A DNA stretch of 64,000 bases. It comes from Enterobacter mori. GTDB taxonomy: Bacteria; Pseudomonadota; Gammaproteobacteria; Enterobacterales; Enterobacteriaceae. The position numbers and the translations under genes were made by a program. The stretch is from positions 3,720,001-3,784,000 of the forward strand of contig NZ_CP104285.1 in the NCBI RefSeq assembly GCF_025244905.1, given 5' to 3'. The notes beneath the pieces are model-generated. The model was not told the DNA's origin. It saw nothing but the letters and a program-made list of their open reading frames with translations, and did not search any database. Shown here in pieces: positions 45,701 to 54,049 of the stretch (its first letter is position 1; every line of letters begins with the position of its first letter).

Positions 45701-45973
45701 TCACGCCCGAATATCGTCATATTCCCGCGTATTATCAAATTCATGTTTGGCAAACGGGCACAGCGGGATAATTTTACGATTTTCACCGCGCATCTTCTCC
45801 ACCACTTTCGCCACCAGCTGCTTACCCACGCCCTGCCCTTTCAGGCTCTCGTCCACGTCGGTATGTTCAATGATGCTGAGGTGTTCACCGGTCGGAACAA
45901 AGACAATCTCCGCCACCTGGTTCCCGTCTGCATCATTAACGTAAAATTTGTTATGGCCTTCCAGAATATCCAT
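45701..45973 (-). CDS. yjdJ: YjdJ, small GNAT-like acetyltransferase
   Basis: 90-residue minimal GNAT domain (YidJ/Gcn5-related type). Conserved: [46 protein letters not shown], with the acetyl-CoA loop GQGVGK, and [13 protein letters not shown], with a Cys close to the expected active site. It closely matches E. coli YjdJ. It lies 10 bases downstream of yjdI in one unit, as in E. coli, but next to different neighbours. Function is unknown. Confidence 0.92.
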   Translation of the reverse strand: MDILEGHNKFYVNDADGNQVAEIVFVPTGEHLSIIEHTDVDESLKGQGVGKQLVAKVVEKMRGENRKIIPLCPFAKHEFDNTREYDDIRA

Positions 45974-45983
45974 GGTTCCTCGC

Positions 45984-46214
45984 TTATTTTTGGCGATACT
46001 TCAGCGCGCCGCTCGGGCAGGTATCAATCACGCGTATGACGGTCTCTACGTCCACCTCATCCGGCACGATCCACGGTTTACGTTTCAGGTTGAACAGCTT
46101 CGCGCTGCCGCGCACGCAGTTTCCTGAATGTTTGCAGATCCCGGTATTGAAGTAGACGTCGATCTTCTCACCGGTGTAGGCCCGGTATCCCGCTTCCAGT
46201 AGCTCTTTATCCAC
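45984..46214 (-). CDS. yjdI: YjdI, single-cluster 4Fe-4S protein
   Basis: 76-residue protein of the divergent 4Fe-4S mono-cluster family (Fer4_19). Cysteines lie in [14 protein letters not shown] and near the C terminus in IDTCPSGAL, enough to bind one cluster. It is co-transcribed with yjdJ. The pairing of a mono-cluster protein with a small acetyltransferase is conserved in enterobacteria, but no role is established. Confidence 0.92.
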   Translation of the reverse strand: MDKELLEAGYRAYTGEKIDVYFNTGICKHSGNCVRGSAKLFNLKRKPWIVPDEVDVETVIRVIDTCPSGALKYRQK

Positions 46215-46276
46215 GACATAGCCTCTGTTGTTATTATGTTGGTGAATGGGTTATAGCACAGGAAAGCGGGAGGCGG

Positions 46277-46945
46277 TTAGCGTCGGTAAGCGAGCGATCG
46301 TACCAGTCTGTCGCCGAGTTTCTGGATAGTCTGCACCAGCAGCAATAATACGATGACCGTGCCAGCAATCAGCGTGTTATCGAAGCGTTGATAGCCATAG
46401 CGAATGGCCAGGTCTCCCAGCCCACCGCCGCCGACGACGCCCGCCATGGCGGAAAAACCGATTAACATCACAATGGTCAGCGTAATTCCCGCCACCAGCG
46501 CGGGCAGCGCTTCAGGCAAGAGAACCCGGCTGACAATATGCCAGTGGCTGCCCCCCATCGACTCCACCGCTTCAATGCGCCCGCGATCCACCTCATCCAG
46601 CGCGCTTTCAACAATACGTGCGAAAAAGGGAAAGGCGCCAAGCGTAATGGGTACTACGGCGGCGGTGCTGCCAAGCGTGGTACCGACAATCCACCGGGTG
46701 ACCGGGATAAGGGCAATGAGCAAAATAACAAAGGGCAAGGCTCGACCAATATTAACGAGGCTATTGAGCACTATCGCCACCGCCCGGTTGGGTAACACAC
46801 CGTCTTTACGCGTGATGAACAGCAGCACGCCAATGGGTAATCCAATGGCTACCGTAAAGAGCGTCGCCAGCGCCACCATGTAGAGGGTTTCCAGGGTGGC
46901 GTTAATCATTAAGTCCTGAAAGCGATCCCAGTTCACGCTACGCAT
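46277..46945 (-). CDS. MetI-like ABC permease
   Basis: Permease of the methionine-uptake ABC family, 222 residues with five membrane segments. The EAA loop is around [23 protein letters not shown]. The start overlaps the metN-like gene by 13 bases, and it is the last gene of a four-gene unit with an oxygenase. This is a second met-type system; the E. coli metNIQ operon lies elsewhere. The substrate may be methionine or a sulfur- or methyl-bearing analogue. Confidence 0.88.
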   Translation of the reverse strand: MRSVNWDRFQDLMINATLETLYMVALATLFTVAIGLPIGVLLFITRKDGVLPNRAVAIVLNSLVNIGRALPFVILLIALIPVTRWIVGTTLGSTAAVVPITLGAFPFFARIVESALDEVDRGRIEAVESMGGSHWHIVSRVLLPEALPALVAGITLTIVMLIGFSAMAGVVGGGGLGDLAIRYGYQRFDNTLIAGTVIVLLLLVQTIQKLGDRLVRSLAYRR

Positions 46946-47721
46946 CTCGCCCCCGTCTCTGACTCATATTTTGCCAGGAAAGCACGATCGGTTTCGCCAT
47001 CCTGCAGCAGCATTTGACGCAGCCGCCCTTCCCGACGCGACATAATTTGCGAAAGCGACCCGCTCTCAATGAGCGCGCCCTGCTCCAGCAGGGCCGCTGC
47101 ATGGCAGATCTGCTTCACGACCGTCATTTCGTGGGTGATCAGCACAATGGTGATGTTGAGCTGCTGTTGAATATCTGCCAGCAGATCGAGAATAGCGCGA
47201 GTCGTTTCCGGGTCTAGCGCACTGGTCGCTTCATCGCACAGCAGGTAGCGAGGCTGCACCGCCAGCGCACGGGCAATGCCCACCCGCTGCTTCTGACCAC
47301 CTGAGAGCTGCGAGGGCCATGCGTGGCCAAAATTCCCCAACCCCACCAGTTCGAGCAGGGCGGCAACCCGCTGCTGGCGCAACGGGCGCGGGACGCCGGC
47401 AATCTCCAGCGGGAGATCAATATTGTCGTTGACGGTACGCGAGTGCAGCAGATTGAAGTGCTGGAAGATCATGCCCATCTGCTGACGCTGCTGGCGAAGC
47501 TGCGCCACGCCCAGCGTGGCGATGTCCTGACCGTCGATGAGTACGCGACCCGACGTCGGCTGTTCAAGGCGATTCAGACAGCGCAGCAGGGTGCTTTTTC
47601 CCGCCCCGCTGCGCCCTAGAATGCCAAAGATCGTCCCTTCTTCTATCGACAGGGAAATGTCCGTCAATGCCGGCGCGGTTGCGCCGGGATACTGTTTACT
47701 GATGTGTTCGAGTTTAATCAT
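46933..47721 (-). CDS. MetN-like ABC ATPase without the C-terminal NIL domain
   Basis: ATP-binding subunit of 262 residues. Walker A is [13 protein letters not shown], signature [15 protein letters not shown], Walker [15 protein letters not shown], switch His in [10 protein letters not shown]. coli MetN is about 343 residues, because it ends in a NIL/ACT domain that binds methionine and shuts the importer (trans-inhibition). This protein ends soon after the nucleotide-binding domain, so that brake is missing. It overlaps the metQ-like gene by 8 bases. Confidence 0.88.
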   Translation of the reverse strand: MIKLEHISKQYPGATAPALTDISLSIEEGTIFGILGRSGAGKSTLLRCLNRLEQPTSGRVLIDGQDIATLGVAQLRQQRQQMGMIFQHFNLLHSRTVNDNIDLPLEIAGVPRPLRQQRVAALLELVGLGNFGHAWPSQLSGGQKQRVGIARALAVQPRYLLCDEATSALDPETTRAILDLLADIQQQLNITIVLITHEMTVVKQICHAAALLEQGALIESGSLSQIMSRREGRLRQMLLQDGETDRAFLAKYESETGARCVA

Positions 47722-48520
47722 GCTGTGGCGCCGTAACGGGGATCACCGAGCCGTTGTATTTCTCGCGGATAAAGGCTGCCACCTTCGGGGAGGTTAAGTC
47801 TTTCGCGAGTTCGGCAATACGTGGGTCTTTCAGCAATTCAGGCGTGGTGACCAGCAGGTTGGCATAAGGGTTGTTGCTGGCGGATTCCAGCCCTAAAGCG
47901 TCTTTCGCCGGAACCAGCCCCGCCTCCAGGGCATAGTTGCCGTTGATCACCGCAGCGTCCACATCGTCTAACGCACGCGGAATTTGCGGCGATTCAATCT
48001 CCACAATTTTGATTTTCTTCGGGTTATCGCTGATGTCAGCAGGCGTAACCAGCGTCGAGGCCGCGTCGCCGCTGGCCTTCAGTTTCAGCACGCCTTTGCT
48101 CTGCAACAGCCACAATGAACGGCTGAGGTTAGTGGCGTTATTCGGCACAGCAATGCTTGCCCCTTCCGGTAATTCATCCAGTGATTTCACCTTACGGGAA
48201 TAGATACCCAGGGGTTCAATATGAACTTCAGCAGCCACGCTGAAGGTTTTTCCCAGCGCCTTCTCCTGATCTTTCAGGTACGGCAGATGCTGGAAATAGT
48301 TGGCATCCACTTCGCCGGAAGCCAGTAACTCATTCGGGTTAATCCCGCCGCTGCTCATCTCGATAATTTTCAGATCGAGTTTAGGATCGATTTTTTTCAC
48401 ATACTCCAGGATTTCCGCATGGGGAATAGGATCGGCGGCGATGCGTAACGGTGCGGCGTGCAGCGTTTGTGAAACCAGTAAAGCGAGCCCAGCCAGCGTA
48501 AAGAATGCAGATTTCATCAT
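47714..48520 (-). CDS. MetQ-like periplasmic substrate-binding protein
   Basis: NlpA/MetQ-family binding protein, 268 residues. The signal peptide [22 protein letters not shown] ends at an AxA-type site with no lipobox Cys, so the mature protein is probably free in the periplasm, whereas MetQ is usually a lipoprotein. The domain shows [13 protein letters not shown] and [17 protein letters not shown], the ligand-contact segments of the family. It is the second gene of the unit, after the oxygenase gene (21-base gap). Confidence 0.88.
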   Translation of the reverse strand: MMKSAFFTLAGLALLVSQTLHAAPLRIAADPIPHAEILEYVKKIDPKLDLKIIEMSSGGINPNELLASGEVDANYFQHLPYLKDQEKALGKTFSVAAEVHIEPLGIYSRKVKSLDELPEGASIAVPNNATNLSRSLWLLQSKGVLKLKASGDAASTLVTPADISDNPKKIKIVEIESPQIPRALDDVDAAVINGNYALEAGLVPAKDALGLESASNNPYANLLVTTPELLKDPRIAELAKDLTSPKVAAFIREKYNGSVIPVTAPQHD

Positions 48521-48541
48521 CGTCTTATCTCTTATTGTTTA

Positions 48542-49570
48542 TTAAAACTGTGGTTCGCTGTTGAGGTGATCCGCATAAAAACGGTTTGCCACATCAGGAT
48601 GTGAACGCAGTCGGCCTTTCAAATAATTCCAGCCCACTTCGCGTAACAGGGGGTTGAGCGGATCGCTGGTTGGACCGTGTGCCAACCGTGCCAGGGAGTC
48701 GGGCAGTTGAAAGACCGGCACGACCGCATTCAGCTGGGCGCCAAGGAAGAAAGCGTATGACAAGCGCTCCCGGCCAGCCTGCGGGGAGACGACCCGGTGT
48801 ACGGTGGCGCGCAGATAACCATTGGTTGCCAGTTCAAGCAGTTCGCCGATATTGACCACGAATGCGCCAGGCAGCGGCACCGCGTCCACCCATTCATTCG
48901 GCGAGACCTCAACCTGCAAACCGCCCAGCTCGTCCTGCAATAACAGCGTCAGGAAGCCCGAATCTTTATGCGCGCCAACACCCTGGCGGGATTCATTTTC
49001 ACTGCGCCCCGGATAGCGGATCAGCTTGATGTGCTCGTTGGGATATTCGCCGTAAAGGTCATCGAAGGCGTTTCTCGGGAGGGACAGCGCTTCGGCAAAA
49101 GCCCGCAGAAGTTCAAGCGCCACGTCGGTCATTTTCTGCTGCCAGAGGGTGATCACGTCACGCATTTCCGGCAGCGCCTCGGGCCACTGATTGGGTCCCT
49201 GCATGCGTTGCCATACAGGGCCATTGCGGCTTTCGATGGCAGAGCGTTCAGCGCCGATATCAAATTGCTCACGGTAGTCCGGCTGGCCGCGGGTAATTTC
49301 CGAACCCGCGCGGTTATAGCCGCGAAAATGCGGTGAATTGGCCATCCTGACCTTCAGCTTTTCCTGCTCCGGCAGGGCAAAAAATTCACGCGAGACGCGC
49401 TGCACGTCATCCAGCAACGTCTGGGAAATACCATGCCCGGTAAGATAAAAGAACCCCACATCGCGGGCCGCTTTCCCCAGGTCTTCAAGAAAGGCTTTGC
49501 GCTGTTGAGGATCGCCCTGCAAGCGGGAGAGTTCAATAACAGGTAATGAGAGATTTTGCGCTGTGCTCAT
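48542..49570 (-). CDS. Isopenicillin N synthase-like 2-oxoglutarate/Fe(II) oxygenase
   Basis: Non-haem iron oxygenase, 342 residues from the ATG at 49570 (MSTAQNLSLPVIELSRLQGD), preceded by GGA. The iron triad is His201 and Asp203 in GVGAHKDSGFLTLLL and His258 in LRATVHRVVSP; Arg269 and the Ser in RLSYAFF form the oxoglutarate-binding RxS. The N-terminal DIOX_N part contains GFFYLTGHGI. It is first in a unit with a MetQNI-like importer, so it probably oxidises the imported compound or a product of it. The substrate cannot be read from the sequence. Confidence 0.88.
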   Translation of the reverse strand: MSTAQNLSLPVIELSRLQGDPQQRKAFLEDLGKAARDVGFFYLTGHGISQTLLDDVQRVSREFFALPEQEKLKVRMANSPHFRGYNRAGSEITRGQPDYREQFDIGAERSAIESRNGPVWQRMQGPNQWPEALPEMRDVITLWQQKMTDVALELLRAFAEALSLPRNAFDDLYGEYPNEHIKLIRYPGRSENESRQGVGAHKDSGFLTLLLQDELGGLQVEVSPNEWVDAVPLPGAFVVNIGELLELATNGYLRATVHRVVSPQAGRERLSYAFFLGAQLNAVVPVFQLPDSLARLAHGPTSDPLNPLLREVGWNYLKGRLRSHPDVANRFYADHLNSEPQF

Positions 49571-50130
49571 CGTTTTTTTCCAGCTTATGACAATGCGCTC
49601 ACCTTGCCATTTCGCCACATAGTGCACTACGAAGATTTCTGTCTATCGATATCAAAAAGCCAGCAATGGGCTTGCAATAATAAGGGTGAAGTTTTATTTC
49701 ACTGGTTATTTTATCAATGACCACTTTTATTTATTAACAACGCACACACCTACCCCCAAATTATTACCTCCATATATTTATCATCTTGAGACTATTCTCA
49801 TTGCGCACGTTGCCGCTTCATTCTCTTACGCGCATTTTGTAAACTCATGTAATTCATTTTCGCGGCGGGTTTACGGTAAAAACACCCACATTATGCGGCA
49901 GGCACTGAGGATTCGAACCAGTAAGCAACGGATATCGTAACCTTTTATAAGCCACCGACCTGTAAAATAACGAAGCGGTATATTTCGCAACGGCAACCAC
50001 TTCGTTCCAAAATAAAGCGAAACTGTAATTTGACTCTTCCAGCATAACGACTAAGGTTAATTTCTGAACGACAAATGATACGAAATAAAAATCGTATCTC
50101 CTGACATAAACGCAACAAGAGGGTTGATAT
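49571..50130. other. Gene-free stretch before yciG
   Basis: 560 bases between divergent genes, AT-rich. No RNA gene or convincing ORF is seen. CTAAGGTTAA at 50051-50060 resembles a sigma-S -10 region, which would fit the stress-regulated yciG operon, but the match is modest. GAGGG precedes the yciG start. Confidence 0.35.
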
Positions 50131-50316
50131 ATGGCAGAACATCGTGGTGGTTCCGGTAATTTCGCTGAAGACCGTGATAAAGCCTCTGAAGCTGGACGTA
50201 AAGGCGGCCAGCACAGCGGTGGTAATTTCAAAAACGATCCGCAACGCGCGTCTGAAGCAGGTAAGAAAGGGGGACAGAACAGTCACGGCGGGGGCCGTAA
50301 ATCTGATAACTCCTGA
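50131..50316 (+). CDS. yciG: YciG, KGG-repeat general stress protein
   Basis: 61-residue hydrophilic protein with two KGG motifs: SEAGRKGGQHSGGNF and SEAGKKGGQNSHGG. This composition (Gly, Lys, Ser, Asn, no hydrophobic core) is that of the KGG stress family (PF10685), related to plant LEA-like and Bacillus GsiB proteins. It is the first gene of yciG-yciF-yciE, which in Salmonella is sigma-S dependent and continues into katN. Confidence 0.95.
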   Translation: MAEHRGGSGNFAEDRDKASEAGRKGGQHSGGNFKNDPQRASEAGKKGGQNSHGGGRKSDNS

Positions 50317-50407
50317 TCTTATTTAAGTCTCTTATAAATAAACCAGAGAGCATGCTGCGGGCCCGCAGGCTCGCAGTATCCTTTACTTATTTAACCGGAG
50401 CGTAAAT

Positions 50408-50905
50408 ATGAACATGAAAAGTATCGAAGACGTTTTTATTCATCTTTTGTCCGATACCTACAGCGCAGAGAAGCAGCTCACCCGAGCACTCAGTAAGCTT
50501 GCACGTGCTGCTTCCAGTGAGAAACTGAGCGCCGCGTTTACGGCTCACCTTGAGGAAACGCAGGGACAGATTGAGCGTATTGACCAGATTGTCGAGCAGG
50601 AATCTGGCATTAAATTAAAGCGCATGAAATGCGTGGCAATGGAAGGCCTGATTGAAGAAGCAAATGAAGTCATTGAGAGCACAGAGAAAAATGAAGTGCG
50701 CGATGCGGCATTAATCGCTGCTGCGCAAAAAGTCGAGCATTATGAAATAGCGAGCTACGGTACCCTGGCGACATTAGCAGAACAGCTTGGCTATAAAAAA
50801 GCCGTTAAACTTCTTGCCGAAACGCTGGAAGAAGAGAAAGAAACCGATCTTAAATTAACCGATCTGGCCGTTGGTAATATTAATCAAAAAGCCCAAAAAG
50901 GTTAA
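50408..50905 (+). CDS. yciF: YciF, DUF892 ferritin-like protein
   Basis: 165-residue four-helix ferritin-like protein of the DUF892 (YciF) family. The start MNMKSIEDVFIHLLSDTYSAEKQLTRALSKLARAA contains the conserved DTYSAEKQL and a Glu/His set (EHYEIASYGTLATLAEQLG, EEEKETDLKLT) that can bind a di-metal site. Preceded by GGAGCG. It lies between yciG and yciE; the family is linked to general stress responses, and its reaction is unknown. Confidence 0.95.
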   Translation: MNMKSIEDVFIHLLSDTYSAEKQLTRALSKLARAASSEKLSAAFTAHLEETQGQIERIDQIVEQESGIKLKRMKCVAMEGLIEEANEVIESTEKNEVRDAALIAAAQKVEHYEIASYGTLATLAEQLGYKKAVKLLAETLEEEKETDLKLTDLAVGNINQKAQKG

Positions 50906-50964
50906 CCCCGAAAATAAATGAGCATCAGCATTTAATTAAATAAAATAACTCACAGGAGTTTATT

Positions 50965-51471
50965 ATGAATCATGTAGAACACTACCATGATTGGCTGCGC
51001 GATGCCCATGCCATGGAAAAGCAAGCCGAATCGATGCTGGAATCTATGGCCAGCCGTATTGAAAACTATCCCGATTTACGTGCCCGAATCGAACAACATA
51101 TTAATGAGACAAAACGCCAAATCACATTGCTGGAAGAAATACTCGACCGCAATGATATTTCACGTTCGGTTTTAAAAGATTCAATGAGCAAAATGGCGGC
51201 CCTGGGTCAGTCCATTGGCGGCATGTTCCCCTCCGATGAGATCGTAAAAGGCTCAATCAGCGGCTACGTTTTCGAGCAGTTTGAGATTGCCTGTTATACC
51301 TCCCTGCTGGCAGCCGCCAAAAAAGCGGGTGATACCGCCTCGATACCCGCTATTGAGACCATCCTGGCGGAAGAGCGCGAAATGGCCGACTGGCTGATTC
51401 GCCATATCCCGCAAACGACGGAACAGTTCCTGCTGCGCTCTGACGCGGACGGCGTTGAAGCGAAAAAATAA
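50965..51471 (+). CDS. yciE: YciE, DUF892 ferritin-like protein
   Basis: Paralogue of YciF, 168 residues, starting MNHVEHYHDWLRDAHAMEKQAESMLESMA. Helix motifs with Glu and His (EHYHDW, FEQFEIACYTSLLAAAKKAG, LAEEREMADWL) match the ferritin-like fold. AGGAG precedes the ATG. In species where the operon is complete, katN follows; here only a remnant of that gene is found 17 bases downstream. Confidence 0.95.
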   Translation: MNHVEHYHDWLRDAHAMEKQAESMLESMASRIENYPDLRARIEQHINETKRQITLLEEILDRNDISRSVLKDSMSKMAALGQSIGGMFPSDEIVKGSISGYVFEQFEIACYTSLLAAAKKAGDTASIPAIETILAEEREMADWLIRHIPQTTEQFLLRSDADGVEAKK

Positions 51472-51488
51472 CGGGAGAGGGAGAGTCT

Positions 51489-51575
51489 ATGTTCCGACAT
51501 GTAAAACAGCCGCCGCTCGAGGAGTACAACAAGTACTACAATATGTCTGAAGGTGGAATCGGTTTTGCCAGGTAG
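51489..51575 (+). pseudogene. katN: Deletion remnant of the manganese catalase gene katN
   Basis: A 28-codon frame with a good ribosome site. It begins MFRHVKQ, the KatN N terminus, and continues in frame with PPLEEYNKYYNMSEGG, which corresponds to the KatN segment near residue 210 (PPVEQYT..YYNMSQG). Almost everything between, including all manganese ligands, is missing, and a stop comes soon after. It sits exactly where katN follows yciGFE in Salmonella and relatives. A 10-base stem-loop (51567-51591) covers the stop codon. The comparison with KatN is from memory of the family sequence. Confidence 0.8.
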
Positions 51576-51627
51576 CCTGACGCTACCTGGCAATTCTCGT
51601 TAGCGCTCCGTTTCAGAGGTACGGCCC

Positions 51628-53031
51628 ATGTTCGAACTCGATGCGTTTCATCTGGCCAGAATACAATTCGCCTTTACCGTCTCGTTTCACATCCTTTTTC
51701 CCGCCATCACTATCGGGCTTGCCAGCTATCTGGTGGTGCTCGAGGGCATGTGGCTGCGCACCAAAAATGACGTCTGGCGCTCGCTGTACCATTTCTGGCT
51801 TAAGATTTTTGCCGTCAACTTTGGCATGGGCGTGGTGTCCGGGCTGGTGATGGCTTACCAGTTCGGTACTAACTGGAGCGGCTTTTCCCAGTTCGCAGGC
51901 AGTATCACCGGCCCGCTACTCACCTATGAGGTGCTCACCGCCTTCTTCCTCGAAGCCGGTTTTTTGGGCGTGATGCTGTTCGGCTGGAACAAGGTCGGCC
52001 CTGGCCTGCACTTCTTCGCGACCTGCATGGTGGCGCTGGGGACATTAATGTCCACCTTCTGGATCCTCGCCTCCAATAGCTGGATGCACACTCCGCAGGG
52101 CTTCAGTATTCAGAACGGCCAGGTGATCCCTGAGGACTGGCTGGCAATTATCTTTAACCCCTCCTTCCCGTATCGGCTGATCCACATGTCTATCGCCGCC
52201 TTCCTGAGCAGCGCGCTGTTCGTGGGCGCGTCGGGCGCGTGGCACCTGCTGCGCGGCAACGACACGCCCGCCGTGCGTAAAATGTTCTCCATGGCGATGT
52301 GGATGGCGCTGCTGGTCGCCCCCATCCAGGCGGTGGTCGGCGATATGCACGGCCTTAACACGCTGGAGCACCAGCCCGCCAAAATTGCGGCCATCGAAGG
52401 GCACTGGGAGAATCCGCCGGGTCAAGCCACGCCGCTGCTGCTGTTTGGCGTGCCGGACATGGAGGAAGAGCGCACCAAATACGGGCTGGAGATCCCCGCG
52501 CTTGGCAGCCTGATCCTGACCCACAGCCTGGATAAGCAGGTTCCCGCCCTGAAGGACTTCCCGAAAGAAGATCGCCCGAACTCCCTGATTGTCTTCTGGT
52601 CGTTCCGCGTGATGGTCGGGATGGGGCTGCTGATGATTGCGCTCGGCGCGCTCAGCGTCTGGCTGCGCTATCGACACCGGCTCTACCACTCGCGCCCGTT
52701 CCACTGGTTTGCCCTCTGCATGGGGCCCGCCGGGCTGCTCGCACTGCTGGCCGGCTGGGTGACCACCGAAGTGGGCCGCCAGCCGTGGGTGGTCTATGGC
52801 TACCTGCGCACCATCGACGCGGTGTCGCTGCACAGCACGCTGCAGATGAGCATCAGCCTGTTGGCCTTTATCGTGGTCTACTGCTCGGTATTTGGCGTGG
52901 GCTATGTCTATCTCGTTCGGCTAATTAAGAAAGGGCCGCAGCCTGTCGGCACGCTAACGTCCAACACCTCGGGCACCCCTGCTCGTCCGCTGTCTGCCGC
53001 TGAATCGGTCCCCGAAGAGGAGAGAAGCTAA
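51628..53031 (+). CDS. cioA: Cytochrome bd-type quinol oxidase subunit I (CIO type)
   Basis: Haem-bearing subunit of a terminal oxidase, 467 residues, about nine membrane segments. The haem b595/d ligand His is in FTVSFHILFPA, and the second haem region is around MVALGTLMSTFWILASNSWMHTPQGF. The quinol loop is short, and the GRQPW motif is in TTEVGRQPWVVYGYLRT. A short Q-loop and a length well below E. coli CydA (522) put it in the cyanide-insensitive oxidase group. The last base of its stop overlaps the cioB ATG. Probably a low-proton-yield oxidase used under stress. Confidence 0.92.
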   Translation: MFELDAFHLARIQFAFTVSFHILFPAITIGLASYLVVLEGMWLRTKNDVWRSLYHFWLKIFAVNFGMGVVSGLVMAYQFGTNWSGFSQFAGSITGPLLTYEVLTAFFLEAGFLGVMLFGWNKVGPGLHFFATCMVALGTLMSTFWILASNSWMHTPQGFSIQNGQVIPEDWLAIIFNPSFPYRLIHMSIAAFLSSALFVGASGAWHLLRGNDTPAVRKMFSMAMWMALLVAPIQAVVGDMHGLNTLEHQPAKIAAIEGHWENPPGQATPLLLFGVPDMEEERTKYGLEIPALGSLILTHSLDKQVPALKDFPKEDRPNSLIVFWSFRVMVGMGLLMIALGALSVWLRYRHRLYHSRPFHWFALCMGPAGLLALLAGWVTTEVGRQPWVVYGYLRTIDAVSLHSTLQMSISLLAFIVVYCSVFGVGYVYLVRLIKKGPQPVGTLTSNTSGTPARPLSAAESVPEEERS

Positions 53032-54041
53032 TGGGCGTTGATATCTCGATTATCTGGTTTGCGATCATCGTCTTCGCCACGCTGATGTACATCATCATGG
53101 ACGGCTTCGATCTCGGGATTGGGATGCTCTTTACCTTTGTGGGTGATGCCAAAGAACGTGACGTGATGGTAAACAGCGTGGCCCCGGTCTGGGACGGAAA
53201 TGAAACCTGGCTGGTGCTGGGCGGTGCCGGGCTGTTTGGTGCGTTTCCGCTGGCCTATGCGGTGATCGTTGATGCGCTGACCATTCCGCTTACCGCCATG
53301 CTGATTGGCCTCATCTTTCGCGGCGTGGCGTTCGAATTTCGCTTCAAGGCGACGCCGTCGCACCGCAAATTCTGGGACTACTCCTTTGTGGGCGGATCCT
53401 TGCTCGCCACGTTTAGTCAGGGGATCGTCGTCGGGGCGATGATCAACGGTTTCGACGTGGAAGGCCGACGTTTTGTCGGCTCATCGCTGGACTGGCTGAC
53501 GCCGTTCAACCTGTTCTGCGGACTGGGGCTGATAGTCGCTTATACCCTGCTGGCGACGACCTGGCTTATCATGAAAAGCGAGGGCACGCTGCAAAACCGT
53601 ATGCGTGAACTGACCCGCCACGTGCTGCTGGCGCTGGTTGGGGTTATCGCGGTGGTCAGCATCTGGACACCCGTTGGCTGGCAATATGTGGCCGACCGCT
53701 GGTTCACCCTGCCGAATTTCTTCTGGTTCCTGCCGGTTCCCCTTCTGGTGGCGGTATTCAGCCTGTGGATCTGGCGGCTAACCCGTAATCCAGACAGCCA
53801 CGCCCGCCCGTTCCTGCTCACGCTGGGACTCATCTTCCTCGGGTTTAGCGGGCTGGGCATCAGCCTGTGGCCGCACATCATTCCACCGCATATTACCCTG
53901 TGGGAGGCCGCCGCGCCGCCTGCCAGCCAGCTGTTTATGCTGGTCGGGACGCTGCTGATTATTCCGGTGATTCTGGTGTACACCGCCTGGAGCTACTACG
54001 TCTTCCGGGGCAAAGTATCTGATACGGAAGGCTATCACTGA
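53031..54041 (+). CDS. cioB: Cytochrome bd-type quinol oxidase subunit II (CIO type)
   Basis: CydB-family membrane subunit, 336 residues, eight membrane segments. The N terminus MGVDISIIWFAIIVFATLMYIIMDGFDLGIGML carries the DGFDLG motif, followed by NGNETWLVLGGAG-like WDGNETWLVLGGAGLFGAFP. The start overlaps the cioA stop by one base, ensuring equal translation. No cydX-like small gene follows, as is usual for CIO-type oxidases. Eight bases later the GH13 gene begins. Confidence 0.92.
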   Translation: MGVDISIIWFAIIVFATLMYIIMDGFDLGIGMLFTFVGDAKERDVMVNSVAPVWDGNETWLVLGGAGLFGAFPLAYAVIVDALTIPLTAMLIGLIFRGVAFEFRFKATPSHRKFWDYSFVGGSLLATFSQGIVVGAMINGFDVEGRRFVGSSLDWLTPFNLFCGLGLIVAYTLLATTWLIMKSEGTLQNRMRELTRHVLLALVGVIAVVSIWTPVGWQYVADRWFTLPNFFWFLPVPLLVAVFSLWIWRLTRNPDSHARPFLLTLGLIFLGFSGLGISLWPHIIPPHITLWEAAAPPASQLFMLVGTLLIIPVILVYTAWSYYVFRGKVSDTEGYH

Positions 54042-54049
54042 GGGACGTT

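Noticed and set aside
49895..49925. A tRNA-like T-arm (GGTTCGAATCC on the minus strand)
   Set aside because: The T-stem does not pair properly, and no acceptor, anticodon or D arm surrounds it.
49686..49940. An 84-codon frame in the gap before yciG
   Set aside because: No ribosome site and an irregular composition; the region is better read as promoter DNA.
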